DNA of 64,000 nt from NCBI GenBank assembly GCA_963978905.1, contig OZ022260.1, forward strand, positions 35,171,326 through 35,235,325, in the 5' to 3' direction. The notes under the pieces are model-generated. The model had not been told where the DNA came from. It saw nothing but the letters and a program-made list of their open reading frames with translations, and did not search any database. A program made the translations under genes and the position numbers. Numbering within the stretch: position 1 is the stretch's first letter; every line of letters starts with the position of its first letter. Positions 1 to 10,235 of the stretch are shown here, piece after piece. Source of the DNA: Trichostrongylus colubriformis. Taxonomy: Eukaryota > Nematoda > Chromadorea > Rhabditida > Trichostrongylidae.

Positions 1-533
1 ATCAAGGTCCGCGTAAAACGGTGAAGCCAGGCTCCGTGGTAGGTCTTCTGTGGGAAGCTTCCTGAGGATTGGCCCTCCGGTTCATGGGAGTCACAGAGCC
101 TCTGCTGCTTGGACAAGGCTGCTATGATCCGAAGTATCATTTTCATGCCCAAACCTGCCTCCGGAGGGGTTGTAATGGTAAGGGAACAATTTGGCTTTTG
201 GAAACGAAGGGCGCTGGGAGCCCGGAAAAAACGGAATTTTAAAGAACACCAACCCGGTGTGAGTCCCCTTAAGTACTCAGAGTGGACGGACCTCAGCAAG
301 GTTGTGAGCGAGGGCGACGACATTTCGGATTTTGCGCAGTTGAGGTGACACATCTTGTTCACTCTTTCCTCGCTCCCGTTCCTGCTCGTGCAGAAGGCTG
401 CCCCGGAGTATAGTGATACAGTGAGGTCTACTCTTGAATCTGAGGATGTAAATACCTCAGCAGAAATTGCTGTAGTTCGACTAAAGTGGGGTGAAAGGCG
501 AGGAGACAAAATTACTTTTTTTGGCACCTCCTG
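1..533 (+). mobile_element. TA-flanked DNA transposon relic (GGGGTGCC-TIR family), cut by window edge
   Basis: This sequence is a diverged copy of the element at 26,382-27,122, in the opposite orientation. It ends in GGCACCTCCTG followed by TA, matching the terminal inverted repeat of the other copy. The left end lies outside the window. Two open frames (109-348 and 355-621) cross it, and matching but broken frames occur in the second copy. They show no domain I recognise. I read it as a non-autonomous or decayed Tc1/mariner-type element, not a host gene. Confidence 0.7.
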
Positions 534-869
534 TATATATACCTGTGTGGAGTGTGTATCTTCAGAACAAATGATTCACCTTGCGACTTCTGACAAGCAC
601 CGCGATGAATTATTTATTTAATTATGCATGCTGTGACGCGCCATCATATAACACAAAGCTATAAGTGGAACTAAAGCAGGCAGGAGAGTAAGGAACATTA
701 CCGAGCTACTAAACAGAAACAGTTCTTATTTCAGAAAACTAACAATCTTCTTGAAACATAAATACTATGAATATTATAGATAAGTGATTCCAGCAGCAAA
801 AGAAAGATGCAAGCATAGAGGGTCCGCGTTTGGGTTTGAAAGCGATGAAGGTGTCCCATACCTCATTTC

Positions 870-995
870 AGCCTATTTACACCTAGCGTATTGAGGATCC
901 AAGTAGTACGGCGCCCGTAGCTCGCAAACATTACGCCACGCGGCCGCGTGAATCTGCGGATTCCCTGTCTTTGTGACATACACCCATACCTAATC
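870..995. repeat. Partial copy of foldback MITE (CCCTTATGTCAGGATTT family)
   Basis: The block resembles the right half of the foldback element at 2,796-3,024: a GGATCCAAG/GAGACCCAA-like core, then GGCGCC..TAGCTCGCA, then a GGATTcCCTGtC-type end. The left arm is missing or too decayed to recognise. Between this block and 533 I see nothing gene-like. Confidence 0.4.
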
Positions 996-1066
996 ACGTT
1001 CGGGCCGACGAACTACACTACACACGAAGGGCTATGAAGTAAGGTATCAGATCCCCGACGCATTGA

Positions 1067-1198
1067 TACAGTCAATCTCGGACCGCTTGATAGGGCGTAG
1101 CCTGAGTGGCGAGAGTGTGTGGCGGGGTGACAGAGTTTGATACACTCTCACCCATGTCCGTAGGCCACGCCCTATCAGTAGCTCTGAAATGGACTATA
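1067..1198. repeat. MITE, GATAGGGCGTGGCC family, copy 1
   Basis: About 130 bp. The ends read TACAGTCaAT..TTGATAGGGCGTAGCC on the left and the inverse GGCCACGCCCTATCA..ATGGACTATA on the right. The interior carries GAGAGTGTG and CACTCTCACCC, which can also pair. Copies lie at 36,401-36,534 and 49,213-49,371. It is non-coding and the bounds are approximate. Confidence 0.75.
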
Positions 1199-1461
1199 CA
1201 TCTAAGAGCTCCGGCTGCACGGTACGGAGACAGATCCTTGACGCACCCGGGCCGTGGAACAGCTTAGCCAAATGCTCCTTGCTGCCTTCCGAAGCCTGAT
1301 TGGAATCCTTATATCACATTTAGAAAGAAATCTGAAAAAAATCCCACACAAGGTGTACTTTACATAACTATACGTTGACAACCAGTTTATTTTGATGAAA
1401 CACGGAATTCATTGTGCAGATAAATTAGACGTCATTTCAACTACTCTTTACATACACTTGA

Positions 1462-4269
1462 CTACTTTGATTTCTTTTTGTGTGTTTTCTCTTTTATTTT
1501 CGTATTTTTCCGTATGTTCTCTTGGAAATCCGTTGCTCCTCCTGTCGTTAGGTCCCCTGTGATCAGCTCTGTTCCTCCTGTCATCTCATCAGCTGCAGGA
1601 CTACTCCCGGGCTTCAAGGCTGTCTGCAAATCATCTTCACTTCTGGACTTTTTGGGCTTCCGTCTTCTGTGCCCCTTCTGAAACATTAGTAATTGCTGGC
1701 ATCGTGCTTGTGGAGAAACTAGAACAGCTACCCGAATCCTTTTTATGAGTGCAGAAAAATACTTATTTCGAAGTTATAGGTACGATAGTGGCTCGCCAGA
1801 GCGATCACACGAAGTGGTATCGCACACCATTTCAATGAATTATCCATGAAAGGCAGAAATACTTCTCTCCTGGACCCGTCGAAGGGAAAGTACCTGCTAA
1901 GAAGTGGACCGGGGCTCTATAACTAGGTCACTGACGGGGAGCCCCTGTGGTCACGCCGTTCTTCGCGTGGTCAGTTCACAGTGGGTGCAGAGGACACTTA
2001 TCGCGTGCAGTGACTCGATCTGCCTTATGCGGTGTCTCACTTCGAGTGTCTCGGTCCACACTGGAAGAGCTGTGGTACCAAAATGATGCGCCAGTGCGTA
2101 GATAACGCATTGCCTGTTGTTTGCAGTGATGATCGCTGGGATCTGATGCTGCATGTAGGGAAGCGAGAAGGGCCTAACGTGCTATTCATACTTCACCTCC
2201 ATTCCCTGGAATGAAGATCAAAGGATAAGGTTCAAAGGATGAAGTTTCTGGGGTCAATCAATCCCTTCCCGGGATGCGCCGCACATTCTAGTTCCATTCA
2301 GAATCGTGGTGGCTGGTGAATGTGATGTGCCTATAAAATGAGTTGCGGTGGCAAGTATATGTACGAATCAGTGCTTTTATCCTTCCAGACAGTCTGAAAC
2401 CAATTTGCCGACCCAGGAGGGACGGAAGGCTTGGTCGACCTGCTTGGGAGTTGATGCGGGATTTGATCCCTGCACCATGAGAGTGGGGTGAGCGCCACCT
2501 CTCACTACACTACCTCCGCCCGGATTGAAGATTACAAAGCAAAAAGAAATTCAGTTCATTACCAATCTTGATTTCTTCTTCACACCTCCACCGGTTTCAT
2601 GCTGAATATACTCACTCAAAAAAATGAAAAAACTCAACAAACAAACAAAGCACGTACCAACTTATTCGTCACTTCACGGGGTTTCTTGTGCGGTGGCGAA
2701 GTGGGCTGGAAGGAGAGAGTGTTATAAAGGCACTTTTGGAGTCAAGAGCCAGTGTGAACTGGGAAGACATGCTCAGTGTCAACGAACTCTAGTTCAGGGG
2801 GTACCCTTATGTCAGGATTTCGCACGACGACAAGCGGCGTGCGACGCAGTGTGTGCGAGCTATGCGCGTCGCGGTAGTTGGTGGGTTCTGGAACGATTAC
2901 TCGGTAATGCCCGGGGCGACGTAATCGCTTCGAGACCCAACGACATGGCGCCTTTAGCTCGCACGCATTGCTTCGCTTGCGACATGCGCGGTGAGAAATC
3001 CTGACATATCGTTACACACCCTCGTTCAGGAGACGGCAAATTTGTGACAAAATTAGCGAACTTTTGCTTCTACCTGGGCAATTACCGCTGCAGGTGGTGG
3101 CGTTGGCGCTGTATATGGCCTTTCTGGCGCTGACTCTCTTGCTGTCTTTGTCTAAAACTGTCACTATACATTCGAGCCTCTAGATTAGTGTATCTACGGT
3201 ACTCACATCGTTCTGTACTTGTTGTCCATTGTACCACCAATCGAAGAAGTTCCACGCAGATTTTCCCTGTGGAACTGGAGGAAACTGGGTAGCGACGGCC
3301 ACATCAGAACGTTGTGGCAGTGGACTTTCATTTGGCGGTGGACTTTGCTTCGGTGCTGGGCCTTGATTTGGCGGTGGACTTTGATTCAGTGGTGGGATTT
3401 GATTTGGTGGCGTGGTTTGTTTTGGCGCATGCGTTTTAGCTCTGACTGGTGATTTTCTCTTCTCTCGTGACTTCTGGAACGACTACGTTGATTTTTTTTT
3501 TTCATTTTTTCCATTTCTATTGCGGGGAGCATATATTACTTCAGTGAAAATCTTCTCAGACGATACTCCTCCTCAAGTCCATTGCTAATGGAAGGTGCCA
3601 GTATACCGCAAATACTTTCGCTACGCTAACTCTCTCCCAACTAATTCTCCTATCGCTCTTTCTCCCTCTCTCTTTCGCACACTGTTTCGCTCCCCTATTT
3701 ATCTTGCTCCTTCTCACTCTCCTCTTCCTCGCACTACCCGCTCTCCCTGATTCTCGCCTCTCTCGTTTCCACGCAATATTTCTCACCCTCCGGGCATTTG
3801 GGTCAAAGCCTACAAGCCACTCATTCGAGCAATCGACTACTGAATTAAAGAGAAGAAAATTTTTCTATCCTCACTTTCTTCTCATCCTGCCCATCGTCAA
3901 GAGCCGTTACGAGCTGAAATGTCCGAGCATTTGTCAACCATACTCAATTGAGTACAGGGTTCACAAGTCCGACCGCTCTATCAGCACAATCATGAGTCGA
4001 TATCGATTACTTGCTGGCAAAGTCACTCCTACTTTCTGATATACCTGCTGAAAAATTGGACGGAAATGTGAAAATAGTGCTATGCAAAAGACGCTAACGT
4101 CATCCTTATGCCAAAAAGGTGCGGCTTTTTTCTCTCTCTTTTCACGACTATGCCGGACTTTCCTCTTCTCTTTCGAATATTTCCAACCAGGAGGCGGTGG
4201 TGGTTCATCAGCCATCGGTTTAGCGATTACATTCTGTCCAGGCTTTTCGTCGGATGGTGTCACCGCCGC
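1462..4269 (-). CDS. Lysine- and proline/glutamine-rich protein, five exons, 5' end uncertain
   Basis: Exons, from the 5' end: 4269-4099, 3473-3207, 3151-3074, 2601-2563 and 1677-1462. Each is bounded by AG acceptors (TTTCAG, TTCCAG, TTTTAG, TTCAG, TTTCAG) and GT donors. All are in phase 0, and together they give 256 codons plus TAG. Exon 1 has a PPPPPGW patch then a very basic stretch (KEKRKVRHSREKREKKAAP). Exon 2 has an imperfect repeat of QSPPPN-type units and ends in the aromatic run WNFFDWWYNG. The last exon begins HRRRKPKKSRSEDD and ends with a lysine-rich tail. I do not recognise a family, and composition suggests a disordered, possibly nuclear or RNA-associated protein. The start is unclear: the ATG at 4215-4213 (MADEPPPPPGW) would fit if the acceptor at 4270 is a trans-splice site; otherwise more exons lie upstream. 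Introns hold a SINE and a foldback element. Confidence 0.65.
2262..2522 (-). mobile_element. tRNA-derived SINE, family 1, copy 1 (uninterrupted)
   Basis: On the minus strand the element begins with a tRNA-like head: an A-box-like region near 2,520-2,495, then a B-box-like GGGATCAAATCCC at 2,461-2,473. A body follows that ends near a block reading GATTCTGAATGGAACTAGAA and then a GCGGCGCATCCC tail. The same head, body and tail occur at 39.8-40.3 kb and 62.6-63.3 kb, both split by insertions. It lies in an intron of the proline-rich gene. Partial bodies appear near 15.8 and 39.1 kb. Confidence 0.6.
2796..3024. repeat. Foldback MITE, Mutator-like, copy in intron
   Basis: The left end GGGGGTACCCTTATGTCAGG and the right end, read in reverse as GAGGGTGTG..ATGTCAGGATTTC, form long inverted arms. 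The flanks read CTAGTTCAG on the left and CTCGTTCAG on the right, a 9-bp target duplication with one change, which is typical of Mutator-like elements. A 126-codon open frame over it (2,624-3,004) is a chance frame. Related copies are at 30,831-31,926, 40,689-40,916 and 56,478-56,700. Confidence 0.65.
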
Positions 4270-5395
4270 CTGAAATAGGACGTAGGACACGTTAATCACT
4301 TCAAGATCCAAGTATATAAGTATTCTCCCTTATGCTAGCACTTCCTTAGTTCGCACGCATCACTCAGCACGCCCTGACGCGAATTTTCTGTTCTGATGAC
4401 ACACGTGAACCGGTCGTAGCCAGTGGAAGGCTTCTCTCGATGAAATTCGTACCAGTTGGAACTAATCTGTCAAGCGTGGCAGCAGCCACTTTGAGTCAAT
4501 TCGGTGAAAAGGGAGCAATCTATGTACGTACTGCATACGTCGCGACATCGTGAAATGTGTATCTTTACACTAAACACACTTAACAATACGACAAATGTTT
4601 CCATGTGTGTGTTAAGCACAACGTTCACGGAGGAACTTTTCCATGTGTTTTGAGCGGAATGTGACTTCGTCCTGTTATCACCCAGAAACGCTACCGTAGG
4701 CCACTTGACGTAAATTTAGCCCATGTCTAGAAAGCGAGAAAGGATATGAAGTGGGCGAACCAACCCTCACAGAAGAAATCCTTCTTAGCGCATCTAAATT
4801 GCTTCCCGGAACCCTTACCCTCTCTGTTGGAAATTGTCTACGAAAATTCCATGATTCTAGTTCCTCTTAAATCACCCTACTACAGTACATAAACAGAAAC
4901 AGGAGCAAAACTGAGAAATTGCCTTTGTTCTGAAGCAGAGATCGGAAGACTGTCGATTAAAGTGGGGGAGGGGATGCAAAATTTTCGCTGACGTCAAAGC
5001 TCCTTTCCTGTCTGAGCTTAGGCTGAAGCAGATGATTCAGAGGGGACATGAATTTAACCCTAAGCCTAGGTAGAGAACGAGCTTCGATGTTGATGAAAAC
5101 TTGCGTCTCCCTCGCACCCACTTTGACTGACTCGAAAAGCAACATCTTCGAATTCCCATCGAGCAACATTTGAACAGCCGTCGACCGCCAGAGCGCAGTT
5201 CAAATTCTCACGCCCAGTGTTGATTTGCTCCCCCCTCTGCGTCCCTGACCACCTGACCGTCCCCTCCTTGCTGCTAGAGCAACCGTAACCATCCCCTCAG
5301 ACGCTCCTCCCCGTCAGCAGATGATTTGAAGAGTTGTATCTCTGCCGGTTCTTGCCTTTCCTCGTGAAACATTGCATGGGGCCCTTAGTAAGCTA
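4270..5395. other. Intergenic, no supported gene
   Basis: A decayed fragment resembling the foldback family lies near 4,290-4,400. A minus-strand frame at 4,957-5,169 (starting MLLDGNSKMLLFESVKV) has a plausible codon look but no clear splice sites, so it is only a weak candidate for an upstream exon of the proline-rich gene. Nothing else stands out. Confidence 0.4.
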
Positions 5396-6293
5396 TTAGG
5401 TTGATTCATAATAAATCGGACAAATTGACCAGTTTTAATCATTGTCGTACAACTTTTTTACGACAACAGGGATTCACTTGAAATATACTCCATCTTTATC
5501 GATGACCTTCTGCCACGGTATAGGCAGATCATGGATGCCCTTGCTCCAGAAGGCCGGAAGCTGGAGCTCGAAGAAGTTGCCGAGTGCCGCCTTGACCTCG
5601 TCGCGAGTTTTGCAGTCTTGGCCGTCCAGGTGGCGTCGGCTGTGGGAGAAAAGGTGGAAATCTGAAGGGGCCAGGTCTGGGGAGTACGGTGGGTATAGAA
5701 GTACGGTCCAACTGTACGACAGCAGCTCGGCCTTGGTCGATCTTGCGAAGTGCGGTCTGTGGAAGTAGACACGTTGTCGTGCTGGAAGTAGACATGTGAC
5801 CGCAGCCGCAGCGAACTTTGGACATTGGCCTTCAATTCTCGTAATTGACGAACGTAGACGTCGGCGGATACTGTGGTACCTTCATCGAGCAGCTCCCAGT
5901 ACTCTACGCCGTGTACGCTCCACCAACCGCGGTTTTCGTCTTCGATGGAATAGTCGCCTGACGCAAACTTCGAATGCTACAACTACAGTGTACTTCTGCC
6001 GGGGCATGCTCCTTGTGAACTTCTTTCAGACGTCTGCCGATATCCGCGGGTTGTTGGCCAGATAGCGATATAAATAGTATGACGTTGCGGATGTGGTCTC
6101 TGGACGGCTTGAAATCGTGCGGCATTGTGGCGGAATGAATTTACTTTGGAGTGATTATTTTGCGGCACTTTGAAGAGCTTTTCATACTCATTCCAACGGT
6201 ACCTCGCGCGTCCATTTTCGTTAATTCGTTACTGAGTTATGATCTCTAGAAATCATCACTACCATTTGTCCGATTTATTATGAATCAACCTAA
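5396..6293 (-). mobile_element. mariner element, internally deleted and frameshifted
   Basis: The element has 28-30 bp terminal inverted repeats (TTAGGTTGATTCATAATAAA at both ends) and a TA duplication at 5,394-5,395 and 6,294-6,295. At 898 bp it is shorter than a usual 1.3-kb mariner. Transposase is encoded on the minus strand in several frames. The block near 5,930-5,850 can be read as the WWS..GV.Y.ELL region, then QHDN at about 5,770, then YPPYSPDLAPSDFHLF near 5,690, and the C-terminal DLP..WQKVIDKDG end near 5,500. The HDN and SPDLAPSD residues match the mariner DD34D catalytic core. Several frameshifts make it inactive. The minus-strand frames 5458-5835 and 5529-5825 are pieces of it. 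Confidence 0.9.
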
Positions 6294-7266
6294 TACTACG
6301 CACTGTCACCAGCACCGCATAGTATGAAGGCGGCCTCTGATTGTGTCACAGCTCGCAGGACAATTTCGTCCTGCCCATTCTCCCTCGAAGGCAGTGGTGC
6401 GCGTATCATTCATTCTAATCTTTGACACTGACCGGTGAATGTATTCAACACGAAAGCTGTCACTTCAAACACCACGTCATTTCGATCAATACGGCTTTAA
6501 TATGATAAGTATCATTGTGAAACCATGCTCATTACCCTGCGCCTCACTCATTCTTCGGCAATATCAATCCTGGGAGGCAGGCCGGGATAAGAAAGGCGGC
6601 TGGAGCTAAAAAGGCAGCTACCGCCACAGCTCAGGGCGCTTTTTTCGCCCATGAGCTGTGGCGTCCCAGACTCCTAATTTTCAAGTTAATGACATCTTTT
6701 AACGAGTTCTTACCACCCACAACACCCCTGTCATTCTCTTTGAGCGTGCTATTTTCTTCTGCAACGCTGGCCTATTACCCTTCTCGGGCCGTGCGTTGGG
6801 GAGCGAAAATAAATATCACACTCGTGTGAGTATGCGCACGGCGACCTATGCAATCGCATAATCGTGCGCGAGTTTTACAAGGTATAACCTGGGGTAACCC
6901 GCTCTTCAACTAAGCAATGCCCTGTGCGGCGCTTCTATTTTTCAGAATATGGTGAAGCTTACCTCTTGTCCCTTTGCATGCTTGTCTCCTTCCGGCAAAA
7001 CCGGCGGCGGCGGGTGCATCGCCGTCGCGGTCGGACCGAGCATCTCATACTCGTTATTCTCCATTTAAGAACTTATGTTATAGTTTGGGCGTACAAGTAT
7101 CTGTAAGATGTACAACGGCATCAAGAAAACGCTTAACGGCAGAACACATGACAGAGGCGCCAATAACACAGTCCTACTTACCGGTTAGTACACAGCTGCG
7201 ATTAGAATGAAACACTCCAGCCATGAGCCCAACTTCTCCATTTCAGCTGATATGTAAATCCGATAG
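6294..7266. other. Intergenic with one GC-rich hairpin
   Basis: No gene was found. At 6,621-6,663 there is a compact inverted repeat, CCGCCACAGCTCAGGGCG and its near-perfect reverse, separated by a T-rich loop. No transcript evidence can be inferred from sequence alone. Confidence 0.4.
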
Positions 7267-7818
7267 GCAGCGTTCATAGTTTGGAATTTGCGGAAATGCA
7301 GAATTACGGAATTAGCGGAAAACGATAAAGACACGTATCGTTGGGAGAATTACGGACTTTGCAGAGTTGTGTAGAATTGTGGAAATGGGGAAAAGCATTG
7401 GATACGTATTGATGTCCATGTAACGAAAAGTTGGGAGGATTAGAAAGAAAGAAAGAAATTTAATGGAAAGTGTGGAATTGTGGAATATGCAGAATCTTGG
7501 AATCTGCGAGATGGGATAAGATACGTATCGATAGAGAGAATTGCAGAATTTGCATTTTTGTAGAAATACAGAATTGTGAAATTTGCGGGAAAGCATGAGA
7601 TCCGTATTGATTTTCATGGCACGAAGAGACAAAAGTATTACTGTAAATAAAAGGCGAGAAGTGTCATTTCCGCAGATTCCACGATTCTATCGATCGATAC
7701 GTACCTATTCTGCTTTCCCAAATTCCGCAGATTCCGCAATACTCCTGATCGATACCTATCAAAGTCTTCTTTGCAAACTCCGCAATTCTGCAATTCCGCG
7801 AATTCCAAAACTATGAAC
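7267..7818. repeat. Foldback element built of GGAATT-type repeats
   Basis: The ends are inverted: GCGTTCATAGTTTGGAATTT on the left and its complement on the right, ending CCAAAACTATGAACGC. Both arms are made of degenerate GCGGAATT/GCAGAATT units interrupted by tacGTATCGAT-like boxes, so the whole 550 bp can fold on itself. Open frames 7312-7632 and 7583-7816 are by-products of the symmetry. No coding function is seen. Confidence 0.75.
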
Positions 7819-10235
7819 GCTGCCATAATGAGATCTTCGTAGATTCATGCATCACCGCGAGCTCACTGGCATTATCGGATGAGGCAAAACCACAAATCAA
7901 CCTATTTTTCTACTAAAACAAAAGTTTTATTCAGAGAAAAACTGCTTGAGCTGTGCCTAATACCAGCTCACATGGAGGAATCCAGCAATTGAAGCCGATT
8001 AACTCGATCCACTTTTTTCTAGAATACACCTCCGCAACCCCTTTCCCTCCCACTGTTCGTGTCCTTTTGCTCGTTGACCGAATGCGACCGAGATGGTAGT
8101 GCTCGGATGAAGGACTCCGAAAATAGGAGTCGAGCAAATGGGTGATGGATAGAGAAGGGTGTCTATCCTAAATCAGTTTCAGTGGCCTCTTCCTTCCCTA
8201 CATTACTTTTCGCGAGTCTACCCAAATCTGTTCACCTGCCCCTCATTCCAAGGACAAATAACCCCACCCCTATCAGATATAGGTTGCACGGGCCTATCAC
8301 TGAAAGTGTGGCAGTGGATATACGAGGTAGATACAAAACACACGGGCTACATATATTTATTTCTATGAGATGGCTCAAGAAGGGGGAAGGGAAAGAAGTG
8401 ATGGCTGCCGGTAACTGGAACTGCTGGATGCTAGCAGCTTAGGTAGCCGTTTGCCGGTTCCCAAGTCGAGGTGGCGCCACATAATTGGCTGGGAGCATGG
8501 TGACGAGCCTTGAGGATGGATGGGTTTGAGAACCTCCATCATTGGGCGAACACAATTCCTCGCCTTCGCATATCCGTGAGCAACACTTGACTCTCCTCTC
8601 AGTACAGCCTCTGGCCAGACCTATTGACAGCTGTTGAAACTTCTGGGTCGCGTGCAAAGGTTCCGACCAGTGTTCCAGGAGGTCAGGTCACCCTGTTATG
8701 TGGAGCGTAGTTCCCCTAGAAACTACGAAATTAACATTCTTGTTAGGCTGAAACATTGTATTATGGACCGTTACAGTAACTAGCTCCCACCTTCATCATG
8801 AACCGAATTGTATGTATATAATGGGAGATGTCCTTACTTAATCATTTAAGTAACAAATATCCAACATTATTACAGATTCACCTCCACTAATATCTTTCTT
8901 TTTCCTTCGACCCTTATCTTTGACATGAGTAGACCAGCTATATAACCAAGATCTTGAAACTGGTAGTAAATCAATCTCGTGAAGTAAACCCACTCATGGG
9001 TGACCTGACCCCACACTAATCACCGGAACACTTGCGATACACCCGAAACTTCTCAGTTTAGGAGGAATGTCTCGACTAGAAAGGATCACGACGGATGCTT
9101 CACTTCTAGCGTCCCAATGCTGGCAATGGTGTGTGCGTCAACGCTGTTACAGGGCAACGCTGATAGTCACCACGTGCGACGACTGCCTTTCTGCTGGTGC
9201 TGTTGTGAACTGGCCCAGTTTGCGAAAGAACTATGCACTTGTAGCATGCGGTGACCTAGCCAGCGTGATTCTGGGACCCAGTTAGGCACTTCTGAACCGC
9301 AAGCCTCACACCAAGCGCTTCTATTGTGAGGTGGATGAAGCGCACTCAAGGGTTGTAATTTATGCTTTCGCAGGGTCTACGACGAGAATAAAATTTTAGC
9401 TATACGAAAATACGAGAAATCAGCACGGACCATGCTTATATTTATTATGAATCCTCTATATACTTTTCAATAGCACAAAAACAACTGGATAAGTATATAT
9501 CGACTGAATGTTCACTTTGAGGAATCGCATGAATAAAAAGAGCCAGTCTGAAAGAATTCTTCCACTACTCGAAACAATGACATCCTTCCACCACCCTTGT
9601 AGATGCACGGCTCTACGATGGGGCCATGCTGGTACTTTTACGGCCAGTGAGAGTCGCTATAACGTCATCGAAGTGGACTTCAAACGGGTTCGTTTTGATG
9701 CACTCCTCAAAGCTAAGCAGTACTCTAGAATGTTCCGCAGCAGAAAAGTTCGCGAATGACACAGAAATTCGGATAGGTTCATATAAAATTCGATCTAAAA
9801 GAAGCTAAGACAGAAAAAGAAGAGGCCAATGTCATCACAGCAAAGATTTCACCAATAGAAAATTGAAATATCTGCAATATCAAAGAAATTATGTCAAGAA
9901 AGTAATCACTAAATCAAACTCTCTAGCTTAGAATATAAAACGTATGAACATACTGAAACATGCTTCGACTACCTTATTCAATAGGAAAACTCAAACTCCT
10001 CGTCAAAATTTAGCAATTCAAAAATTTGATAAAAGAGCACCAACACAAATAAATTAGTCAGTAAAACTCTAGATACAAAAAAGAAATGTCACAGAACATC
10101 CTCATTAACCAACTCGATAAAAGCCTCCGGAGTGTCATTCAAATGTTGTTGTGGTACTAAAACGAAAGATTACATGAAAAGGGGACTTCAGTTAAGTGGG
10201 ATACTCACCTCGGCGGTTGGAGAGCTAACCTCAAT
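7819..10235. other. Intergenic; partial foldback repeat near 8.93-9.05 kb
   Basis: No gene was found. About 8,925-9,045 matches, in reverse, the central part of the foldback repeat at 17,363-17,855 (shared words include TAGACCAGCTA, CCAAGATCTTGAAA and GTGACCTGACCCCA). The 9.8-10.2 kb part is A-rich and probably contains the 3' UTR of snx-1. On the minus strand there is a further AG acceptor near 10,153 followed by a short frame ending in TGA near 10,090; it could be a 3' UTR exon or an alternative end. Confidence 0.4.

Noticed and set aside
2624..3004. 126-codon plus-strand frame
   Set aside because: It crosses the foldback element 2,796-3,024, antisense to the proline-rich gene's intron, with no domain.
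3556..4039. Arginine-rich minus frame and overlapping plus frame
   Set aside because: They arise from a CT-rich intron tract of the proline-rich gene.
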